Shown piece by piece: positions 33,471 through 45,501 of a stretch of 64,000 nt of DNA. The DNA comes from Nepenthes gracilis (Eukaryota; Streptophyta; Magnoliopsida; Caryophyllales; Nepenthaceae). Each line of letters starts with the position of its first letter. Positions within the stretch are counted from its first letter, which is position 1. A model generated the notes under the pieces. The model was not told where the DNA came from. It was given only the letters and a program-made list of their open reading frames with translations, and made no database searches. A program made the position numbers and the translations under genes. The DNA is taken from assembly GCA_033239525.1 (NCBI GenBank), contig BSYO01000035.1, positions 9,676,627-9,740,626 on the forward strand. The letters run 5' to 3'.

Positions 33471-35105
33471 GGGATACATGTAGATTATAGACAAATTTAG
33501 GGTCATGAATTATTGTGTATACCTAGGATCAATTAATACATAAGACATAGAATAAAAAATCTATAGGCTATGTTCAGGCATTAATGAATCAACCCTAGCA
33601 TACTATGCCATTGTCGTGAAAGTCTTCCTCGAGATAGTGAGTTTCCTCTATGCGCGTCTTGGAGGAATTGGACAATCCTTTATTGTATTGCCAACTCGAA
33701 TACAATTGAAACAATTTCCACTTTGCCATTAGCATTGTTTCCCTAGATGGTGTATGCCACAATGCTCACATACCCCCTTGGAGTATTGGGTACGAAGATT
33801 GAAGATAGATAATATCAACGAACTCATAAATAGACTAAAGAATGGGTATAGAATACTTACCTTAACATTCTAATTTGATTGATCTAATATGATAAAGTTT
33901 CAAAATTCTCTTTCTCTAGTTCTTCTTCTTCTTTTTCTTTTTCTCTTTCTCTCTCCTCTTATCTTTCTTCCTACAAAAATGACTAAAAAAGCATGCACGG
34001 ACCTTATATAATTTTAGGGGATCCATGTAGATTATAGACAAATTTAGGGGTCATGAATTAATGTGTATACCTATGATCAATTAATACATAAGCCATAGAA
34101 TCAAAAATCTATAGGCTATGTTCAGTCATTAATGAATCAACCCTCGCATACTATGCCATTGTCGTGAAAGTCTTCCTCGAGATAGTGAGTTTCCTCTCTG
34201 TGCGTCTTGGAGGAATTGGACAATCCTGTATTGTATGGCCAACTCGGATACAATTGAAACAATTTTCACTTTGCCATTAGCATTGTTTCCCTAGATGGTG
34301 TATGCCACAATGCTCACATACCCCCTTGGAGTATTGGGTACGAAGATTGAAGACAGATAATATCAACGAACTCGTAAATAGACTAAAGAATGGGTATAGA
34401 ATACTTACCTTAACATTCTAATTTGATTGATCTAATATGATAAAGTTTCAAAATTCTCTTTCTCTAGTTCTTCTTCTTCTTTTTCTTTTTCTCTTTCTCT
34501 CTCCTCTCATCTTTCTTCCTACAAAAATGACTAAAAAAATATGCACGGACCTTATATAATTTTAGGAGATCCATGTAGATTATAGACAAATTTAGGGGTC
34601 AAGAATTAATGTGTATACCTATGATCAATTAATACATAAGCCATAGAATCAAAAATCTATAGGCTATGTTCAGTCATTAATGAATCAACCCTCGCATACT
34701 ATGCCATTGTCGTGAAAGTCTTCCTCGAGATAGTGAGTTTCCTCTCTGTGCGTCTTGGAGGAATTGGACAATCCTGTATTGTATGGCCAACTCGGATACA
34801 ATTGAAACAATTTCCACTTTGCCATTAGCATTGTTTCCCTAGATGGTGTATGCCACAATGCTCACATACCCCCTTGGAGTATTGGGTACGAAGATTGAAG
34901 ACAAATAATATCAACGAACTCATAAATAGACTAAAGAATTGGTATTGAATACTTACCTTAACATTCTAATTTGATTGATCTAATATGATAAAGTTTCAAA
35001 ATTCTCTTTCTCTAGTTCTTCTTCTTTTTCTTTTTCTCTTTCTCTCTCCTCTCATCTTTCTTCCTACAAAAATGACTAAGAAAGTATGCATGGACCTTAT
35101 ATAAT
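33470..35105 (-). repeat. Three tandem ~547-bp units of a gag zinc-knuckle/LTR chimera
   Basis: TAGATTATAG recurs at 33481, 34028 and 34576, giving periods of 547 and 548 bp. On the minus strand each unit encodes a chromovirus Gag knuckle (in the second unit GNCFNC..VGHTIQDC, with near-identical versions in the others) and the start of the protease region (AYVLIDHRY). The CT-rich leader-like tract adjoins it. Units 2 and 3 are nearly identical; unit 1 is slightly diverged. Junctions fall at TATAATTTTAG, where the end of one unit meets the start of the next. Confidence 0.9.
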
Positions 35106-36365
35106 TAAATCGGCGCATGAGCACCATACAAGCATGCATAAGGCATTGTTCAAACCCTCAAGTGTGTATAAGTGCTATATTAAACGCAGCTCAAGTGTCA
35201 TCATTTTGTTTGAATTGCACATGAGTGCCGTATGGGCACCTATTAAGCACTTTGGACATACATATTCTACCCAAAATGCACATAAGTGTGACTCAGGCAC
35301 CTATTAAGCACAGCCCCTGGTTTCGAAAACCAAATTTTATTCAAAGTTTTATTATATAATTATTTCTAAATTGATCTAAAATTATTTGATGATATTATAC
35401 TTCATAAATAGAAACTATGCATTACAACTCTCTCCCCCTTATAAAATTCAATCTTCGAAATTTATGTAGCTCAATAGTCAAACAGATAGAGTATTTCTCT
35501 TGAATTTAATCTTCACACTTCTAAATTACTTTCTCGAATGAATGGTTTCTCCAAAGCACATTAACCAAAAGAATCACCTCGGTGCACCAGGGATATATCA
35601 TATCTACCATCAAAGTCTTACACACTTGAGTTGATATCATCAAAATAAAATTTAAAATTTTAGGAGATACATTTCGATTATAGATAAATTTAGGCGACAT
35701 GAATGAATGTTATACCCATGATCAATTAATACATAAGCCATAAAACCAAAAATCTATAGGTCATGTTCAATCACTGATAGATCAACCCTAGCATACTTTG
35801 CCGTTGTCGTGAAAGTCTTCCCCGAGATAGTGATTTTCTTCTTTGTGCGTCATGGAGGAATTGGACAATCCTTTATCATATGGCCAACTCCACTACAATT
35901 GAAGCAATTTCCACATTGCCATTAGCATTGTTTCCCTAGATGGTGTATGCCACAATGCTTACATACCACCTTGGAGTATTGGCTACAAAGCAAGAAAATG
36001 AAGATAATATCAAAGAACTCGTAAATGAACTAAAGAGTGGGTATAAAATACTTACCTTAACATTATGATTTGATTGATCTAATAAGATAAAGTTTCAAAA
36101 TTCTCTTCCTCCAGTTCTTCTTCTTCTTCACTTTCTCTCTCTTCTCATCTTTCTTCCTACAAAAATAACTAAAAATAGTGCGCGCAAGCCTTTTATAATC
36201 AATTCGGCACATGAGCGCTATTCAGGCATGCATAAGGCACTGCTCAAGCCCTCAAGCGTATATAAGTGCCGCATTAGACACAGCTCAAGTGTCACCAATC
36301 TATTCAAATTGCACATGAGCGCCACATAGGTACCTATCAAGCATTTTGGGCATACATATTCTTTG
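35105..36365 (-). repeat. Diverged fourth zinc-knuckle unit with LTR-like flanks
   Basis: 35585-36195 is a more diverged copy of the ~547-bp unit, including the knuckle and the CT-rich tract. It is separated from the array by 35105-35580, which holds LTR-like GAGCACC / GTGCC motifs and a chromodomain-end-like stretch. A second LTR-like piece at 36195-36365 ends where the Tat pol begins. The larger pattern (LTR-like, chromodomain end, knuckle) is thus itself repeated. Confidence 0.7.
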
Positions 36366-37823
36366 CTCGATTATTCTTGTTAGTGAAGAGACTTCTGCCC
36401 ATTTTTTAAAATAGTCAATACCAACTATGATGAATTTTCTTTATCCTGATGTAATGGGTTAATGGGCCTAATATATTGAGCTGCCACTGAGCGAATGACC
36501 AAGGCGATGGTAGGGTTTGGAGTACTTTGTGCAGCCGATGAGGGACATTGACGTAGATCTAACAATTTACGTATTTCTTTGCGAATTCCATGTCATCTCT
36601 TTTCATCGTAAGCCAGTAATAACCTTACTGCATGATTTTGAACACTACATTCTTTCCTCCTACGTGTGACCTGCAAATTTCAAGGTGCACTTCGCTTAAC
36701 ACATAGTTAGCTTCTATTGGCATCAAGCAATGCTTGTAGGGGACGGAGAACCTCTTTGATACAGTTTCTCTTCCATAAAGTTGTACCAGCCTGCTATCCA
36801 TTTTATATGCTTGGTGTCTTCTATGTTTTTTAGTAGAAGGCCTTCCTCTAAGTATCTTTTGTATGGAGTTATCTAAGTATCACCATTTGAGATCTGAAGC
36901 ACCTCTTCTTCTGGGACTTCTACACTTGAGGTAGTGAGGATTTTCCTCATCTCTCTAGTGTATTGCTCAAGGCTCCTAGTTGCCGCTTTCACCGGTTGAT
37001 CAAACTTTCAATTGTCATCCCTTGGCATGTGGCATATTTCTCAAGTTTATCAATTGACTTGGTTGACGATCAAGTTTGAGTCATTGCAAATGATCAGGCT
37101 TTTGGCCAAAATATTCCTTCACTATTTAAAGCCTGGCCAACAAGGCTTTTTAATCAGTTATGTTATTAGTGGCCGGAAATTCGAGTGTTATTGAGTATTT
37201 CATCTCTGACTCATTTGGAGTTCTCAGAACTGCCTGCTCCATTCCTTGACTGAGATGATAACTTGTCCACGTGCAAGATTCATGTCGAGGACTCTTCGTG
37301 GTTATAGGTGTCCTCATGCTTCTCAAGATCACTTAGAATCAAGGTTGTCATTTGGACTATAAAGTCCATGAGAGCTTGACCTTTTATAGTTGGCCGTGCT
37401 CGGAATTCTATATCAAACTCGTCAAATTTAATTGTTCATTTAATCAGTCATTCAGACATTTCAGGTTTCCGTAGGATCCCCTTTTGTGGTTAATCAATGA
37501 GTTGATAATCTTGTGAACTTGAAAGTACGGTCATAGCTTTCTAGTGGAGCGGACCAAGCTAGAGCGATCCTTTTGGCATGTGAGTGACGAGTCTTAGTAT
37601 CTATTATGATTTTGCTGACGTAGTAGACCTGTCGTTACCCCTCGGATTCTTGCCTGACCAAGACCAAGTTTAGTGCTGTGTCAAATATCGCCAAATAGAG
37701 GTATAATTATTCGACTTCTTTTAGAAAAGACAATAAAAGTGGGTTGGTGAGGTATTTTTTCAGCTCTTGGAAGGCTGATTGGCAGTCTTCCATCCATTGG
37801 AATTCATTTGCCTTAGTTTCTCC

Positions 37824-38443
37824 CTAGGCCCTGAAGAAGGGTAGATATGTCTTTGCAGATTTTGTTAGGAACCGAAAGGCTGCTGCGAGTCTTTCCATAA
37901 ACCTTTGAACTTCTCTCGTGGTTCGAGGCAGATTCACATCTATGATAGATTTTATTTTTTTGGGGTTCACTTTGATCCCCTTGTGTGACACGATAAACGC
38001 AAGGAACTTTTCAAAACTTATTCCAAACACACACTTTGTTAGATTTAATTTCATATGGTGCACCGGAGCACCTCAAAAGCTTCACCTAGGTAGCAAATAT
38101 GGTCGTCGGCTATTGTGCTTTTGATGAGCATGCCATCTATATATACCTTCAAATTCCTTCCAATTTGTGCCTCAAATATTTTATTCAACAACCTTTGGTA
38201 TGTCGCTTCTGCATTTTTCAGACCAAAAGGCATGAATTTGTAATAGCATGTCCCTAATTGGTCATGAAAGGACGTGAGCTTTTCATCATTGGGACTCATC
38301 TGAATCTGGTTGTACTCTAAATAGGTGTTCATGAAACTTAACAACTCATACCCAGATATTGAGTTTATCAGCATATCGATTCTTGTTAACAAAAAATTAT
38401 CTTTCAGATATTCTTTATTCACATCGGTGCAGTTAACACACAT
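37824..38443 (-). pseudogene. Tat-type reverse transcriptase core with mutated active site
   Basis: The frame 38443-38051 contains TCYYKFMPFGLKNAEATYQR and then VYIDGMLIKS. The usual VYxDDMLxKS block thus has Gly instead of the second catalytic Asp. The next frame (38063-37824) gives LNLTKCVFGI, then GIKVNPKKI and RTTREVQRFMERLAAAFRF, the connection to RNase H. The frames are separated by one small shift near 38055. Confidence 0.8.
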
Positions 38444-39790
38444 TCGGTGGCTTTATGTTACTTTTCTTGAAAAGTACTACATTTGATAGTTAGTTTAGGT
38501 ACTAAACATCCCCTATGAAGCCTACGTAGAGAAGTTTTCTAATGTCCTCTCATATGGTAATCAGTTTGTCGATTGTGTAGTTTCTCTATTTCCACTTGAC
38601 CTAATTATGCCCAAGATTAAGGTCTAGCTATGGACCATCACCTCGGTTGGAATTCTTGATATGTCCGTTAGTATCCGTGCAAACACATCTGAGTTTTGTT
38701 AAAGAAAAGTTTTCAAATGTTCAAGCAATTGACTCAGTAGAGAGCCTCTGAACTATACGCATTTCTTGGGCTCATTCAAATCTAACACGATTTGGTCGGT
38801 TAACTCATCGGCCTAACCTTGTTGCAGGATTGCTTTGTCTCAAAGGTCAAATCCTTTGATCGGCTAATTTAGAGTTGTCTGATTGACTTGAGATTAGTAT
38901 ATTTGGCTGGTGACCTGGTTGTGCTTAGGACCTCTCTGACGCCACAAACGGTCACAAATTTCATCTTCAAATATGTGATTGATGTAACTACTTCGAATGC
39001 CACCAAGTATGGTATGACTTCAAATTTCAGCCTTATCCTTTAGACTCATCCGAATCTGGTTGTACCCCGAATAGGTGTCCATGAAGCTTAACAACTCATG
39101 TCCAGATGTTGAGTTTACCAACAGATTGATTCTTATTAACGAAAAATTGTCTTTCAAACATTTTATTCACATCGATGAAGTTAACACACATCTGCCACTT
39201 TCCGTTACTTTCTTTGACGAGTAATACATTCGATAGCTAGTCTTGATACTGAACTTTCCCTATAAAGCTTCATTGAGAAGCTTTTTGACTTCCTCTCTCA
39301 TGGCAATTAGTTTTTTGATTGAGTGGTTCCTCCACTTTTGTCTGACTGGATTATGCCCAAGATCAAGACCCAGCTTATGGACCATCACCTCGGTCAAAAT
39401 TCTTGACATGTCCATAAGTGTCTATGCAAACACATATGAGTTTTGCTTGCAAAAGTTCATCAGCTATTCATGTAATTGACCCGATAGTGAGCCTTCGAAC
39501 TGTATACATTTCTCGGACTCATTCAAATCTAACGGGATTTGGTCGATTGACTCGCCGGACTAACCTTAGTGTAGGGTTGCTTTGTCTCAAAGGTCAAATC
39601 CTTTGATCTATTGATTTAAAATTCCCTAATTGACTTGATTGAGATAAGTAGCATATTTGACCCATGACTTGATTGCCTAGGACCTCTCCGACACCACATG
39701 TTACGAATTTCATCTTTAAATATGGGATCAATGTCACTGCTTTGAATTCCACCAACTAGGATTGTCCTAATATGACATTGTAGAATGAAG
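38293..39790 (-). repeat. 750-bp tandem duplication inside Tat pol
   Basis: GACTCATC.GAATCTGGTTGTAC starts at 38293 and again at 39043, and both copies continue in parallel for about 740 bp, with the same landmarks (CCATCACCTCGGT, GCTTTGTCTCAAAGGTCAAA). Divergence between copies is substantial, so the duplication is old. It repeats the protease-RT connection and the first RT motifs. Confidence 0.85.
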
Positions 39791-40739
39791 GTGGGTCAAC
39801 TATGAGGAACATGAGCATTTGAGATGCTACCTTTGGGCACGTTTCAAATGTGAACTCCAATTAAATGGTTCCCTAGACTGACACGGGTTCATTGTCCAAT
39901 TTTTGTGAGGGTTCAACTGATCTCATTTGGTCTTTTTTCAATCTAAGCTTAAAGTAGGTATAAAAGTATAATAAATTTCTCAAACTTTTATTATTAACAA
40001 AGACTCATTTTAGTTGGCAGTCAATGATACTGTTTGAAACAAGTGTGGAGTTATTACATGAGTCATATCGTCATTACTAAAACTAATAACTTCATTCCTC
40101 ACTCCTATTCTCTACTTCTTGTTGCTTGAAGTCTGGTTGACATAATTTTATACCTGTATGGTCTCGTTAACACCATATTCACCACTCCGACTGCTATTCA
40201 ATTGCATGGTTGGTTTTGCTACCCTAGCTCATTGTTATTAGCATTCTTAGAGGTTTGTCATCGGTCTCTTAAGAACTTATTAAGATACCCTTTTTTGATG
40301 AGGGTCTCAATTTTTTTCTACAAAGTTAGGTAGTCTTTGATGCTTGACTTGGAGATCAATGGTAGAAGTAGTATTAGGATTGGTCTTCTCCTTCTGGGTT
40401 CTTTAACAACTTGGGCCACTTCAGAAACATCTCATTTCAGATCTGAATTAGGACATTCATCGGAGTATCATTCAAAGGAGTTAGGTTCAAGGGGCTATAC
40501 TCCCTTCTGACACTCGATTTCGTTCTCGGTTGCTTCTTGGGATCTCGGGTAATGAAATTGTCTTTGTTCCTCTTTTTCTCACTTCTCTATCCCAGATGAT
40601 GGTCTATGCACCCCGGCCTCTTCGCTTTGTTGGCCTCTTCAGCAACGATATACGCGTGGGTGATGGTCTTCGTCTCAAAAAGGTCTTGGGCTCCTTACTG
40701 AACCTTGCATATAGAAGGAACTATAATTAATTATAGTTA

Positions 40740-41149
40740 TTAGTGTCGGCTTGAAATAAAGGTTATAGTTGGGGTGAGTGGATCATTTGATAACCTTCAT
40801 CTGATGGATCTACTGTAGTTGATGTATGGTTATACACATTTAATGCTAAATCAAATATTTCTCCAAATCTTCTTTGTCACCTAGCATTGGAAAAAGAAAT
40901 GGTACACCAATTCCTTTATAAACCTGCAAAACATGCAGCAAGAGGAAATAGAAGGAAATGATATCAATACAATGTTTTACACTTGTCTTTGATAGCCAAT
41001 CCGCGTATGGAAGTATGAGAGGAGTGATAGTTAGGACCTTAAACTAACAAGGCCTAGTGGACCTCCGAATTTGTTAGCTAAAAAATCCTCATTTTGAGCA
41101 GAGAAACCAAAGGCCATTGGACTGGGGATCTTAGCAAACCAAGGCCATT
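40740..41149. other. Unassigned spacer between Tat and Reina-like remnants
   Basis: AT-rich with an ATTATAGTT repeat near 40725-40740. No ORF of note and no LTR ends recognised. The Reina-like pol begins without its gag or 5' LTR at the right edge. Confidence 0.3.
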
Positions 41150-44046
41150 CCCAGGGGCCTGCCACCCATCCGCTCCACTGACCATCAGATTCCTTTAAAA
41201 CCCCATTCCTTGCCCGTGAATGTTCGACCATACAGATACCCTCATTTCCAAAAAACTGAAATGGAAATCCTCATCAAAGCCATGCTGGACGAGGGCATCA
41301 TTTGACCTAGCACCAGTCCCTTTTCTTCCCCAGTTCTACTGGTTAAGAAAAAGGATGGCAACTAGAGGTTTTGTGTTGACTACCGGGCCCTCAATGCAAT
41401 CACAATCAAGGATCGGTTTCCCATACCTACGGTGGAGGAATTATTTGATGAGTTACACGGGGCGCAAGTCTTTTCCAAGCTTGATCTACGGGCCAGGTAC
41501 CATCAGCTGCGGATGCACGCAGATGATGTTCATAAAACGGAATTTCGAACACATGAAGGTCACTATGAGTTTCTGGTGATGCCCTTCGGCCTCTCTAATG
41601 CACCATCCACCTTTCAAGCTGAGATGAACTCTCTTTTTCGGCTGGTCCTTCGCAAATATGTTTTGGTTTTCTTTGATCACATACTCATCTACAGCCCCTC
41701 TTGGGAACTCCACTACCAGCACCTGGCCAGCGCACTCTAGCTACTACGGGACCACCGGTTCCACGCCAAACTCTCCAAATGTGAATTTGGTCGCACCTCC
41801 TTGTCGTATCTCGGACATATTGTATCAGCCCACGGGGTGGTCATCGACCTACCCAAGATCGCAAGATAAAAGCAAGACCTACCAACCTTAAACAGCTGCG
41901 TGGTTTCCTCGGTTTGGTTGGGTATTACCGTCGTTTTGTTGCCCGTTATGCCCAAATTTCTGCTCCTCTTACCCAGTTGTTGAGAAAAGGGACTTTCATG
42001 TGGAACCCTATCGCTGCTGCCGCCTTCCAGACCCTGAAGACGGCCCTCACCTCCACTCCAGTCTTGGCCTTGCCCAATTTTACTCAACCCTTCGTGGTAC
42101 AAACTGATGCTTCGGGTGAAGGTATTGGTGCCACTCTCTCTTAGGCCGGACGTGTCCTGTCTTTCTTCAGCAGGCAACTTTGTTCCCGTATGCAAGCGGC
42201 TTCCACTTACATTCGAGAACTCCATGCTATCACTGAAGCTATCAAAAAGTGGCGGCAATACCTATTAGGCTCCAAATTTACCATCATTACAGACCACCAG
42301 CCCCTCAAGGCACTGCTCAATCAAACTATCCCACACCCGGAACAACAGAAGTGGCTCACCAAGTTATTAGGCTATGATTTTGAGATCGTATACCGTCCAG
42401 GCAAAGAAAACGGCCCTGCCAATGCCCTGTCCAGACTGCCTACAGCCACTTATCATGCCATGACAGGAGTATCCAAACCTGTCCTGGCAATCCTGGTGGC
42501 TCTCCGCAATTTCTACCGCAAGCATGGGCCCTCCTCCGACCTTATAGCTTCCATCCAACAGCAACCTGGAGAATTTTCCAACCATTCTGTCCGTGATAGG
42601 CTCATTTTCTACAAAAAAAGGGTCATGGTGCCCCCTGATTCAGCATTGACTGATTTAATCCTGCACGTGTACCATGATTCCCCCATCGGAGGACATGCAG
42701 GCGTCCAGCGCACCCTCATGTACATATCAACCAACTTCTATTGGCCTCACATGCGTCGAGATGTTCGAGATCATGTATTACGCTGCACAGTGTGTCAGCA
42801 GGTGAAACCCCTTCATGGGGCGCCCCCGGGTACCCTGCAACCCCTTCCCATTCCTGATAAAATATGGGAATCCATCTCGATGGATTTCATTACCCACCTA
42901 CCCACTTCTGGTGGAAAAACCGTTATCTTCGTGGTGGTCGACCGCCTCTCCAAATATGCCCATTTTTTGGCTCTGGGTACCCACTTTAGCGCTGAAGATT
43001 TGGCAGCAGTCTTCATTAAAGAAATCTGCCGGCTACACGGGTTTCCCACCGATATCGTGTCGGACCACGATCCCCTGTTTATGAGCACCTTTTGGCGCGA
43101 ATTATTCAAGTTGCAAGGCACTCATTTGTCCCATAGCAGTTCCTATCACCCACAAACTGACGGCCAAACGGAGGTGGTCAACCGTTGCTTAGAAGACTAC
43201 TTGCGTTGCTTTGCAACTGAAAATCCATCTTCCTGGGCGACTTTGCTACCCTGGGCTGAGTGGAGCTACAACACCGCGTGGCACTCCGCCATTAAAATGA
43301 GCCCATTCGAGGCTGTCTATGGCCATGCTCCCCCTAGCCTAGCAGACTACACCTAGGGTTCCTCCCAAGTTGCGGCCGTGGATGAGCTGCTAGCACACCG
43401 GGACAGGACGCTGGGCCTGCTCAAGTAGAACCTACAGCGGGCTCAGCAACGTATGAAGATGCAGGTAGACGGCCACCGAACCGAAAGGGAATTCCAAGTT
43501 GGAGATTGGGTCTTTGTTAAACTCCAGCCCTATCGTCAAACATCCGTTGCAATCCGACATTCGAACAAATTGGCCAAACGTTATTATGGACCTTTCCCAG
43601 TCACCGACCGCATCGGCCCAGTCGCCTATCGTCTCCAATTGCCAGAATCCTCCCGCATCCACAATGTTTTCCATGTTTCCCTCTTGAAGAAATGTCATGA
43701 TCACACTCAGCAGCCACCTGCTCCACTCCCTCACGATGCCGTGGGATCCTAGCCCCTACTGTTTCCAGCGCAAATTTTAGGCTTTCGAAAAGTGTTACAG
43801 CATGGGCTCTCTGTCCCTCAATTTTTAGTCCAATGGCAGTTCCAACCAGCTGCAGATGCTACATGGGAACCAACCTCTACATTCCTTCAAGAGTTTCCTT
43901 CTTTCAACCTTGAGGACAATGTTGTATTTGATGTGATGGGTAATGTTACGGGCCTAATTTCAGACGATACCAATCATCCGACGGAATTGCGAAGAAGTTC
44001 ACGATCCACTCGAGCACCGAGACATTTACAAGATTTTGTGGTTTAG
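41150..44046 (+). pseudogene. Reina-like chromovirus pol (RT, RNase H, integrase, chromodomain)
   Basis: Starts inside the protease-RT link (GLPPIRSTDHQIPLKP), then RT with [44 protein letters not shown] and the active site [10 protein letters not shown] (second Asp replaced by His). RNase H has TDASGEGIGATLS and TDHQPLKALL. Integrase and an integrase C-terminal domain follow, and a chromodomain-like end (FLVQWQFQPAADATWEP, then FNLEDNV). About seven in-frame stops remain. Compared with the other Ty3 remnants here it is GC-richer and much better preserved. Protease, gag and the 5' LTR are missing upstream. Confidence 0.9.
42190..43356 (+). pseudogene. Open segment with RNase H end and intact-looking integrase
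   Basis: 388 codons without a stop. It contains the end of RNase H (YRPGKENGPANALSRLP), an HHCC zinc finger (HVYHDSPIGGHAG, then CTVCQQVK) and an integrase core. The catalytic triad appears complete: Asp in SISMDFI, Asp in IVSDHDP, Glu in DGQTEVVNR. The longest clean frame in the window, but it lacks a start context of its own and is part of the broken pol. Confidence 0.85.
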
Positions 44047-44050
44047 CTAG

Positions 44051-44063
44051 AAATACGGAGGGA
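44051..44063 (+). promoter_or_regulatory. Polypurine tract of the Reina-like element
   Basis: AAATACGGAGGGA directly after the pol stop and before the LTR. Purine-rich with one pyrimidine pair, in the expected position. Confidence 0.5.
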
Positions 44064-44414
44064 CTATACACTCATACATACACAATTATACATATACGTA
44101 TAGTTATACGTATATCATCATTATACTACTTCACGCTGCACAGCACACGTGCCAGTGGCGGTTAGCTTTCTGTTTCGCCAGTAGCTAGGCATATAGGGAT
44201 GCCACGTTTGGCTGAGGATTATTATGAAAATTGCTCTTTCTCTACTTTCTCTCGAAGCTTCTCTCCCCTCTCTTCCCTGTCTTCCTCCTTTCCTTTCCCC
44301 TGAACCCCTAATTTCCCTGTCGCCTGAACTCCCCTCTTGCCATCGACTGTGCATGTGGTGTTTTCCTTGAATTGCAGGACAGCTGAGAGCTGATCAGGAA
44401 GAAAGAACGCAACA
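44064..44414 (+). repeat. Single short LTR of the Reina-like element
   Basis: About 350 bp between the pol end with its purine tract and a primer-site-like sequence ahead of gag. It starts TATACACT (ancestral TG probably changed to TA) and ends CGCAACA. It contains TATA-rich repeats (44090-44115) and a CT-rich leader. Reina LTRs are typically short, which fits. No second copy is visible upstream of pol or downstream of gag within the window. Confidence 0.6.
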
Positions 44415-44415
44415 T

Positions 44416-44436
44416 TTTGGTGCTTTCATTAAGAGC
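44416..44436 (+). promoter_or_regulatory. Primer-site-like sequence after the Reina-like LTR
   Basis: TTTGGTGCTTTCATTAAGAGC follows the LTR end with no gap and lies just before the gag ATG at 44438. The TTTGGTGCTTTCATT block at this place is, as far as I recall, typical of Reina-type elements. Confidence 0.5.
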
Positions 44437-44437
44437 G

Positions 44438-45100
44438 ATGGCGAACGGCATGACAACCAGATATCGATCATTGGAGGAATCCATTGTCGGCCTCTCACAA
44501 GGCTTGGCCAGTGTAGTCAGCACGGTTCAGCAGCACTTTGAAAGTTTTGACAACATCGAGGGCGTAACCGGCCAGGTTCAGCAACTTCAGCACTCCGTCA
44601 CCGATGTTCAGCAATCTATCACCGAAATACGCCAATCCCTTGTTCGCATGGAACGACATACTTTCTCAGCTTCAAACGCACCATTATTACTCACACCACC
44701 CTCAGTCACAAACACGACCCCTGTAACCCCTCAACATTTGAACCCAACCCTGCCTCTGGTACTCGCAACGTCACCACAAACACAAATCTCTGCCCAGATC
44801 CGATTACCCAAGATGGAGATTCCTTTTTTTACTGGCGACAATGCCATCGGTTGGTTGTTCCAGATTGAGAGATTTTCTTGTACCACGGCATACCTCCAGA
44901 GCAAAAACTAACGATTGCCGCCTTCTACATGATGGGAGCGGCCCTTCAGTGGTACCACTGGATGCACATGACACACCAGTTGCTTTCTTGGGAGGTTTTT
45001 GCCAGAGCTTTGGAACTCCGCTTCGGACCATCGTCTTACATGAATCACGAGGCTACCTTGTATAAGCTCCGGCAGATATCCACGGTTACGGCCTATATAA
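44438..45100 (+). pseudogene. Reina-like Gag, truncated
   Basis: Starts MANGMTTRYRSLEESI, followed by a coiled-coil-like N-terminal part (about residues 20-75), a Pro/Thr-rich link, then LPKMEIPFFTGDNAIGWLFQIERF. After a frameshift near 44880 it continues with YHGIPPEQKLTIAAFYMMG and LQWYHWMH, then LELRFGPSSYMNHEATLYKLRQ, the retrotrans_gag core. It stops abruptly near 45105, where the sequence becomes AT-rich. Gag would form the particle; this copy has no zinc knuckle. Confidence 0.8.
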
Positions 45101-45104
45101 TTAG

Positions 45105-45470
45105 CCTTCTGAATCTCAATTATTCAACTGCCCTTATTCTATATTTTTAAAAATATTAAAAAATATATTTTTTGAAATGTTTTTAAATGTTAAAATATCA
45201 AAAAAAAAAATGCATATCATCAAGTAAGTAAAAAAAAAATTATTACGATATTTAGCTAATTATTTTCAAAAAGGAATTCTATAGTCCAAATATACACGGA
45301 GAGGCTGCTCACTTTGCGGGAGAGCCGTCCTCTTTTCATGGGGACGACGTGCCTTCTCCTTCTAGGGCTAAGCTTATCTACTTCCAATTTGGGAAATGAA
45401 AATCCTTGATATCCATTGAGCCAGGAATCAAGATCCATGTACCTTACATTTTAAGCTTTCTGTGAAGGCA

Positions 45471-45501
<31 letters not shown>

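Larger units (their letters stand above)
36366..40700 (-). pseudogene. Tat-type gag-pol remnant on the minus strand
   Basis: Read from 40700 downwards: Gag tail with FLKWPKLLKN and KKGYLNKFL-like pieces (about 40560-40250); protease end with LMFLIVDPPSFYNVILG (about 39840-39780); RT (38443-37824); RNase H region (to about 37300); and integrase start with a SPWSFAQW / LGPLTHYI-like stretch near 36530-36450. It stops at the LTR-like repeat at 36365, so the integrase is cut. Stops and frameshifts are many. A 750-bp internal duplication lies between protease and RT. Confidence 0.75.

Noticed and set aside
41737..42258. 173-codon minus-strand ORF
   Set aside because: Opposite strand of the well-supported Reina-like RT/RNase H region.
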